From NCBI GenBank assembly GCA_026770575.1, contig MU657673.1, forward strand, positions 1,816-13,357: a stretch of DNA of 11,542 nucleotides. The letters run 5' to 3'. Every line of letters starts with the position of its first letter. Position 1 is the stretch's first letter. Source of the DNA: Pelagophyceae sp. CCMP2097. Taxonomy: Eukaryota; Sar; Pelagophyceae. Below, piece by piece: positions 7,476-11,542 of this stretch. A model generated the notes under the pieces. It had not been told where the DNA came from. It made no database searches and was given only the letters and a program-made list of their open reading frames with translations. A program made the translations under genes and the position numbers.

Positions 7476-7918
7476 GGCGCCGGTATCGCGCTGCCTAGAA
7501 ATATGATGGCATCGAATGACGAGCTCGGCGAGACCAACATGTGGGCCCAAGTAATTCCCAGAGAGCCGCCTGCGCGGAGAGAAATACCCTCGAACGTGAG
7601 GAACGCGGTGCTTACCGTTTCAAGCCAAAGCGGCGCCGGTATTGCGCTGCCTAGGAATATGATGGTACAGAATGACGAGCACGGCGAGCCCAACATGTGG
7701 GCCCAAGAAGTCTCGATTAGACCACCTGCGCGGAGAGAACGACTCTCAAACGTGACGAACGGGGGCTTACCGTTTCAAAGCCGCAACGGCGCCGGTATTG
7801 CGCTGCCTAGGAATATGATGGTACAGATTGGCGGGCTCGGCGAGACCAACAAGCGAACCCAAGAAGTTCCCAGAGAGCCGCCTGCGCGAAAAGAACGACC
7901 CTCAAACGTGACCTGTGG
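7476..7918 (-). repeat. three 156-bp tandem units, possibly duplicated exon/intron units
   Basis: Units begin at 7476, 7632 and 7788 with GGCGCCGGTAT.GCGCTGCCT, exactly 156 bp apart; the third fades near 7918. Because 156 is divisible by three, frames stay open on both strands. On the minus strand each unit reads WAHMLVSPSSSFDAIIFLGS then AIPAP, a hydrophobic peptide. It is bounded by splice-like sequence: ACG|GTAAGC (GTAAGC at 7610-7615 and 7765-7770) and CGCGCAG|G (CAG at 7570-7572, 7726-7728, 7882-7884). That would define 45-46-nt introns and 110-111-nt exons. The third copy has lost the donor and is shifted by one base. The plus-strand reading (GAGIALPRNMM units) is the alternative. No protein family was recognised on either strand. 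Confidence 0.7.
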
Positions 7919-7925
7919 TTCAACC

Positions 7926-8690
7926 TCAGGGTGCCGTTCCAAAACACCGTCGCCGGCGTTTGGTGGACCTTCGCCGGACAGGATCAGACATCAAGAGCGC
8001 GCGCTCGCGGCTGGTGCCCCCCCTTAGCGCCAGGCGCGTCCCGTGCCAGCGCGGCACGGCCCCGCAATGTGCCCAGTTGTTACGGGCTTTTTGGAAATAC
8101 CCGAACCGATTGCGGAGAAAAATAAGGTTATGGGCCTCCCAAACCTGGCCTACTAGCACTGGGTCGCACTTTCGTAGCTAGGCGGGTTTAGTTCTGGTGG
8201 ATTTACCACTCAGCTCTCCGGTGCTATAATTAATTGTTTCTCGGATTCATATGTTTCTCGATCGCGATTTGAGAGTGTGAGCGCAATCGACCTCCGATAG
8301 TCCCGTTGCATCGGAACTGGTTACGGGTGCCCATGAACTAGCTTCTGTAAAAGGCCGTTTGTTCCCCCGACTCCTGTGGCCCGCGCGCGAAGCATTTCTT
8401 GCTCCGCGCGTTTCCCTTGATCGGGTCTTTCTCGGTCCAAAACCAACCATATTCGTCGTTCCTTGGGGTCACCGATCCGCGCCGAGGTCCGTCGCCCGAG
8501 CGGGCAACGTCGCTTCCGCGTGCGCCCGCGCGCCCCGTTGTCATCTACCAAAGCTTCCTTCATCACAAACGAGTACTTTTTTTCAGTCCGTTGAATGATC
8601 GTTAAAGATCAAGCTAGGGCTTTATATACACTTTTGAACCCGAGCATCGTCTTAAATCGCGCATAAAATTTCAGATCAAAAGTGTTTCGA
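7926..8690. other. spacer without recognised genes
   Basis: Mixed GC-rich and AT-rich segments. Open frames near 8247-8600 on both strands are arginine-rich and overlap one another, as expected of GC-rich non-coding DNA. A TATATA-containing stretch lies at 8622-8632, with no gene placed to use it. Nothing else was recognised. Confidence 0.45.
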
Positions 8691-8700
8691 AGCGTGTTTT

Positions 8701-8760
8701 TACGGTTGAGCGGCAGTCTTTTAATCTGAAGGTCACCAGTTTGATCCGGTCAGGAGGCAT
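8701..8760 (+). repeat. degenerate tRNA-Lys(UUU)-like sequence
   Basis: GAGC at 8708, then CAGTCTTTTAATCTGA (8714-8729) and GGTC (8731-8734), match the D-stem end, anticodon arm and variable region of eukaryotic tRNA-Lys(UUU); the loop is CTTTTAA with UUU at 8720-8722. The T-arm ACC-AGTTTGATC-CGGT follows, a B-box with a C-to-T change. One anticodon-stem base is mismatched, the 5' D-arm is eroded and acceptor strands do not pair. It is a tRNA pseudogene or the head of a tRNA-Lys-derived SINE rather than a working tRNA. Confidence 0.5.
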
Positions 8761-8789
8761 GTTCAGATTTTGTTGCCCATTGCAACAGA

Positions 8790-8856
8790 CTCGGCTAGTT
8801 CGCGAGTAGCGATTCGTGCGATCGCTCAAAGTCAGGGTCGCGGGTTCGCATCCGTT
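8790..8856 (+). repeat. second tRNA-like sequence
   Basis: GGTTCGCATCC (8843-8853) differs from the Pol III B-box by one base. Upstream, AGCGAT-TCGTGCG-ATCGCT (8808-8826) is a perfect 6-bp stem with a 7-nt loop at the right distance for an anticodon arm, and GGCTAGTTCG (8793-8802) sits where a D-arm/A-box would. The loop lacks U33 and the acceptor stem is not evident, so this is tRNA-derived at best. It lies about 30 bp downstream of the tRNA-Lys-like sequence and 70 bp before the palindromic element. Confidence 0.4.
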
Positions 8857-8923
8857 ATCGTCAAAGATTTGTTCGGCGCCTCCTATTTCATTAAGTTTCG
8901 TCTAAATCTTTTAAGGGCCCGAA

Positions 8924-8969
8924 GGCAATCGGTGACACCTCCGTCGTCCTAATTGAAATCGGTGACGCG
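8924..8969 (+). repeat. left terminal inverted repeat
   Basis: Starts GGCAATCGGTGACACC, continues TCCGTCGTCCTAATTGAA and ends ATCGGTGACGCG. It matches the reverse complement of 9598-9643 at 40 of 46 bases, and contains the first two motif units of the left array. Confidence 0.85.
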
Positions 8970-9181
8970 ACTTTGATCTTAAATCAAATCGGTGTCACGG
9001 TCGCAGCCTTTAATGGTAATCGGTGCCGCCGATTGCGTTTATATCGTCGTTGGTGTCACGTACATTGGCATAAACCCAATAGGTGGCACCGCCCCGTTTT
9101 CTTTATTGCTATCGGTGGCACCTGGTCTGTCAAAAGCGTAACGACGCCACGGTGACGTGCGTATATGAAATCGGTGACGCC
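8928..9181 (+). repeat. left array: nine 30-bp-spaced ATCGGTGnCrCC motifs
   Basis: Motif starts at 8928, 8958, 8988, 9019, 9049, 9079, 9111, a degenerate one near 9141, and 9170: spacings 30, 30, 31, 30, 30, 32, 30, 29. Forms include ATCGGTGACACC, ATCGGTGTCACG, ATCGGTGCCGCC, ATAGGTGGCACC and ATCGGTGGCACC. The core GGTG-n-CACC is a dyad around one base. The ~18-bp stretches between motifs are AT-richer and mostly unrelated, although some share CCTTTAAtGGTA just before the motif. A spacing of about three helical turns puts all motifs on one face of DNA, which suits cooperative protein binding. Confidence 0.85.
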
Positions 9182-9194
9182 GCCAGCCTTTAAA

Positions 9195-9419
9195 AGGCTC
9201 TTGCCGCAGCTTGTCCTTGCGCGCCTTGTCGGTGGCTTGCTTGGCGGCCCGCTTCTGCTCGTCCGTCTTGACGGTCTTCTTGGGCAGCTTGGCGCGGAGC
9301 GCCGCGGCGTCGTCATCGAGGAAGCTGAAGTCCGAACAGTAGGAACCGTCCGAACCGTCCGCCAAGGCGCGGAACGCGTCAACGTCCGTTGACGCGGCCA
9401 TTGCGCGAGGGTCAGTCAC
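9195..9419 (-). pseudogene. 5' gene fragment inside the palindromic element
   Basis: On the minus strand an ATG at 9401-9399 opens MAASTDVDAFRALADGSDGS then an acidic FSFLDDDAAALRAKLPKK and a lysine-rich helical stretch KRAAKQATDKARKDKLRQ, about 68 codons up to the hairpin at 9184-9198. Codons end mostly in G/C, unlike the flanking arms. Beyond 9195 the frame runs into the left motif array and stops having coding character, so the fragment has a start but no natural end. An in-frame GTG lies six codons upstream, but the ATG is preferred. It could be a host gene exon captured by the element, or the N-terminus of the element's own lost protein. No family was recognised. Confidence 0.55.
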
Positions 9420-9446
9420 TTTTTGAACGCCCTCGCTGAAGCCTCA

Positions 9447-9639
9447 GCGCCGCCGATTACCTTTAATACCCTGAGGGGCGTCACCGATTACTTTTAGTAC
9501 CCAGAGGAGCGTCACCGATGACCTTTAAAGTAGTCGGAGTGCGTCTTATTTATATTATTCTCGGCGTGGTGTCACCGTTTTGATTTGATTTTATTAGGGT
9601 GTCACCCATTTCATTTAGGACGACGGAGGTGACACCGAT
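9447..9639 (-). repeat. right array: seven motifs in inverted orientation
   Basis: Reverse-strand copies of the same motif end at 9457, 9488, 9519, 9549 (degenerate), 9579, 9609 and 9639, spacings 31, 31, 30, 30, 30, 30. Forms on the plus strand include GGCGTCACCGAT, AGCGTCACCGAT, GGTGTCACCGTT and GGTGACACCGAT. The first three are followed by TACCTTTAATAC-like sequence, the mirror of the pre-motif sequence in the left arm. Confidence 0.85.
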
Positions 9640-9643
9640 GGCC
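9598..9643 (-). repeat. right terminal inverted repeat
   Basis: Read on the minus strand it starts GGCCATCGGTGTCACC, continues TCCGTCGTCCTAAATGAA and ends ATGGGTGACACC, matching 8924-8969 at 40 of 46 bases. Confidence 0.85.
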
Positions 9644-9701
9644 GATTAACTCATCTTTTAAATGTTTTTTTTGAAGCGATTTCCATCAAGCGCGTCACGG
9701 A

Positions 9702-9736
9702 GGGGGGGGGGTCCGGGGGGGCAACCCCGGCAGCGA
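9702..9736 (+). repeat. G-rich direct repeat, copy 1
   Basis: A run of ten G, then TCC, seven G, CAACCCCGG and CAGCGA. It matches 9838-9869 in order and strand; the TCC triplets are 132 bp apart. The GGGG...CCCC parts can form a short hairpin, and the G-runs could also form a quadruplex. A partial relative lies at 2663-2680. Confidence 0.75.
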
Positions 9737-9837
9737 ACGCGCCAGGGAGGCGAAATTTCAGATGTTTCGACTTATCGGTAGCCCAGGAGAAGCCCGAGGT
9801 TCAGTGTTCTTTTCCAATGAGGCGCAGCGGCGATAGC

Positions 9838-9869
9838 GGGGGGTCCGGGGGGGCACCCCCCGGTAGCGA
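9838..9869 (+). repeat. G-rich direct repeat, copy 2
   Basis: Six G, TCC, seven G, CACCCCCCGG and TAGCGA, the second copy of the 9702 repeat. Here the hairpin arms (GGGGGG...CCCCCC) pair better than in copy 1. Confidence 0.75.
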
Positions 9870-10530
9870 TCTGCAAGGGGGCTCCATAGGTCTTATGTTG
9901 CCGTCGAGCGGACTTTTAACGCCATCTCTGTCTTCGGCGATATCGGGTTGGGCCACACAGTTCCCCAGTTCCTGTGCTACCCTCGCGCTCCTCCGACGCC
10001 TCTCGTCGGATCCATGGCGCCGGGGGACACTCGAAGGCTGCCGAGAAGGCGAAGAAGTAGACACAGAAAGCCAATCATGTTACGCAAATGCTCCGTATCA
10101 AGGAGAGAACGCGCGAAGAAGCCTGATATCCAATACTCGTCCAATAGACTAATAGGACACGGGAACCAGTATATCCTGTGTTCCAAAAAAGGATTTGAAT
10201 CCTGCAATTGTACTTCCATAATCCGATTCCCGTCGTCGGTAAAGTTGCTCCAGCGCACCCCCTGACCCCCACTCCGTGCTCGGCGCCTGGCAGTTGAAGG
10301 ACGCAGAGCCGCATCATTCTCCCATTCCCAAAACAAATCCACCAGCCCCGAAGCCCGGCGACCATGTTCCGACCTTTCTCAGAAAGCACGATCTCCGCGA
10401 TTAATGATTGCCTCGAAGACACAGGGCTTTGCCGCGGTGTTCACTGGTTGGGCAGCTCGGTCCCGTCTCCTCTGGCACCCCCGGCTATAGGTGGCACTGA
10501 AATTTAAAAAAGTAATTACAGTAATTCATT
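9870..10530. other. spacer without recognised genes
   Basis: No convincing gene. Open frames on both strands between 9950 and 10420 lack recognisable domains and overlap each other. The stretch around 10060-10230 is AT-richer than its surroundings. A B-box-like GGATTCAAATCC on the minus strand near 10191-10202 is not part of a foldable tRNA. Confidence 0.45.
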
Positions 10531-10532
10531 CA

Positions 10533-10667
10533 CGGTATAAATTGCGGAAATTAGAAGGGGCCCATAATCCGCTTTACCGAGGGCCTATAATTTACCCCGG
10601 AATTGCCCCCGTTGATCTGGCTCACGCGCGCGGTAAAACGGGATGGCAGACGCGGTAAACACGGCCC
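10533..10667. repeat. repeated GGTAAA/GGCCC motifs upstream of the hAT transposase
   Basis: On the minus strand GGTAAAGCGGATTATGGGCC (10578-10559) and GGTAAATTATAGGCCC (10596-10581) are two adjacent copies. On the plus strand CGCGGTAAAACGGG (10629-10642) and CGCGGTAAACACGGCCC (10651-10667) repeat the theme, with CGGTATAAATTGCGG at 10533 as a weaker relative. hAT elements usually carry short subterminal repeats bound by the transposase; that role is inferred from position next to the transposase gene. The exact element end was not identified. Confidence 0.5.
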
Positions 10668-11542
10668 GGGCCAGGGACCGCGCGGTGACTTGGACGGACG
10701 CGAAGGGGCGTCAGCACGAGGTGCCGGCCTACGTGGCGCACCTGCTCCAGGCGTCGTATCGCGGCCAGAATTTCGTCGGTGGTGCGGCCAAGAAGATCAT
10801 GGCGTTCTTCGAAGAGGAGCCGGTCTTTCTCCTGAAGAATACGCTCACGCAGGACCCGGACGACCCATCACAGGTCAAGACGAGGTTCGTTTGCGTGCTC
10901 GGCCAAGAGCCCATCTTCTGGACGAAGCCTTCCGAGAGCTGCGACGAGCGTTTCGAAATTCAGATTATAGGCTCACTCAACGAAGGCGGATCGCACGGGG
11001 AAGAAGCCGGAGTACGCGGTGGGCGGGATCAACACGACGCGGCTCACCAGGCTCATTTTGGAGAACAAGAAGGTCGACGACGTCGCCAAGGCGGGCCTGT
11101 GCGCTCACACGCGCTGCGCGTTCTCGGTCAAGTGGCTCGCGGCGTACGAGGAGAAGCTCAACGACGAGGTGAAGGAGCTGCCGGCAGTGCAGGCCCTGCG
11201 CCAGGCCCAGCGCGACAAGCGGACGGGCGCTGCGAAAGACGAGGCCGACCGCCGCACGACGCTCCTGGATTTCGGCGTGCAAAGGTGCCCGGCCGTGGTC
11301 GCCTCGGCGCTCTCGTGGATCGTCGCGCGTTTCTTCTTCTGCTGCAGCATCTCGTTCCTCACGGTCGAGCAATGGGCGTTCCGTGCGCTGATCGGCGCGC
11401 TGGCCCCCGCGTTCCTGCCGAGGCTTACCGGGCGCAAGACGCTCGCGACGCAGTGGATGCCGAAGCTCGCCGCGGCGACGGAGGAGAAGACGGACGCGCA
11501 CTTAAAGGCCTCCGGGCGGAAGTTTACGGCCATCATCGACGG
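10643..11542 (+). pseudogene. hAT-family transposase, 5' part, one frame change
   Basis: The first frame starts at ATG 10643, nine bases after an in-frame stop, and reads MADAVNTARARDRAVTWTDA, then GQNFVGGAAKKIMAFFEEEP and CVLGQEPIFWTKPSESCDERF to about 10968. Good coding then moves to the next frame from 10971: HSTKADRTGKKPEYAVGG, INTTRLTRLILENKK (like the end of a BED-type DNA-binding finger), then ALSWIVARFFFCCSISFLTV, EQWAFRALIGALAPAFLP, RLTGRKTLATQWMPKLAAAT and KFTAIIDG. That order, an all-helical segment with VEQWAFRALI..L.P, then GRKTL, then the first catalytic Asp before G(W), is characteristic of hAT transposases, which cut and paste DNA with an RNase H-like fold. The Asp codon is at 11538-11540; the window then ends. 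The frame change near 10968 follows TTATAG, so either a 1-2 base indel or a small intron. Without the rest, activity cannot be judged. Confidence 0.75.

Larger units (their letters stand above)
8924..9643. mobile_element. 720-bp palindromic TIR element with periodic motif arms (MITE/Pack-MITE-like)
   Basis: The element is bounded by 46-bp inverted repeats, 8924-8969 and 9598-9643, identical at 40 of 46 positions; both contain TCCGTCGTCCTAA. Each arm is an array of one ~12-bp motif at 30-31-bp spacing, inward-facing on the left and reversed on the right, and no unit lies outside the inverted repeats. A GC-rich protein-coding fragment occupies the centre. No transposase is encoded, so mobility would depend on an enzyme elsewhere. 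The ends do not clearly match a superfamily I know. TTAA lies just outside both ends (8911-8914 and 9646-9649), which could be a piggyBac-type target duplication if the true ends are slightly further out; this is uncertain. The structure is seen directly; its identity as a transposon is inferred. Confidence 0.8.

Noticed and set aside
7425..8027. 200-codon plus-strand ORF over the 156-bp units
   Set aside because: Open frame is explained by a repeat length divisible by three; differences between copies show no preference for third codon positions. Kept only as the alternative reading of the repeat.
7176..8160. Possible inverted ends TAGGCCAGATTTTGG / TAGGCCAGGTTTGGG around the 156-bp array
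   Set aside because: Only about 15 bp match and the similarity does not extend; too weak to define an element.
8465..8477. GGGGTCACCGAT, close to the right-arm motif
   Set aside because: Single occurrence with no periodic partners; expected occasionally by chance.
8928..9181. CRISPR-like array (12-bp repeat, ~18-bp spacers)
   Set aside because: Repeats and spacers are too short, the repeats are degenerate, the array is mirrored in the right arm, and the context is eukaryotic; subterminal transposon repeats fit better.
10185..10260. tRNA gene on the minus strand around GGATTCAAATCC
   Set aside because: The motif is itself a palindrome with an extra base for a T-arm, and no D-arm, anticodon arm or acceptor stem could be folded around it.
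10486..10505. ATAGGTGGCACT, a match to the palindromic element's motif
   Set aside because: A lone copy with no neighbour 30 bp away on either side; chance or a remnant cannot be told apart.
10603..11172. 189-codon plus-strand frame over the transposase
   Set aside because: Wrong frame: it is arginine-rich, while the neighbouring frames carry the hAT-like residues.

Overview
The window looks like nuclear DNA of a GC-rich microeukaryote, most likely a unicellular alga. The first gene relic resembles the RING-finger plus Sel1-repeat proteins that are greatly expanded in pelagophyte-type stramenopiles; that match is from memory of the family, and the lineage call is tentative. Further eukaryotic signs are a textbook splice donor (CAG|GTAAGT), a hAT-type transposase, tRNA-derived sequences, minisatellites and long non-coding spacers. 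No intact, confidently functional gene was found. Every recognisable coding stretch is broken by stops or frame changes, or runs off the window.

Layout. 1-1000: a possible gene 3' end, then a decayed RING/Sel1 gene. 1000-2790: spacer holding a two-copy dispersed GC-rich repeat, a ~60-bp minisatellite, two tRNA T-arm-like sequences on the minus strand and a pyrimidine-rich tract. 2796-6735: a ~4-kb unrecognised gene with excellent coding signal (G/C-ending codons, normal amino-acid mix) but with at least four in-frame stops and several frame changes; it ends in a Pro/Ala-rich region built from a 102-bp tandem duplication. 6800-7132: a short ORF ending in a coiled coil. 7140-8690: spacer with three 156-bp tandem units whose minus strand carries splice-like borders. 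8700-8856: two degenerate tRNA-like sequences. 8924-9643: a well-bounded palindromic element. 9700-9870: two G-rich direct repeats. 10533-11542: the 5' part of a hAT-family transposon, with repeated putative subterminal motifs and a frame-broken transposase that leaves the window at its first predicted catalytic Asp.

The most striking object is the 720-bp element at 8924-9643. Its ends are 46-bp inverted repeats (40/46 identical). Both arms are arrays of one ~12-bp motif (consensus ATCGGTGnCrCC) repeated every 30-31 bp, nine units pointing inward on the left and seven in the opposite orientation on the right. Between the arms lies a GC-rich fragment of a protein-coding gene that starts at an ATG and has no end. 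The simplest reading is a non-autonomous terminal-inverted-repeat transposon with dense, helically phased protein-binding sites, which has captured or retained a gene 5' fragment (Pack-MITE-like). The genes here do not form a pathway; the region reads as a mobile-element and repeat graveyard.
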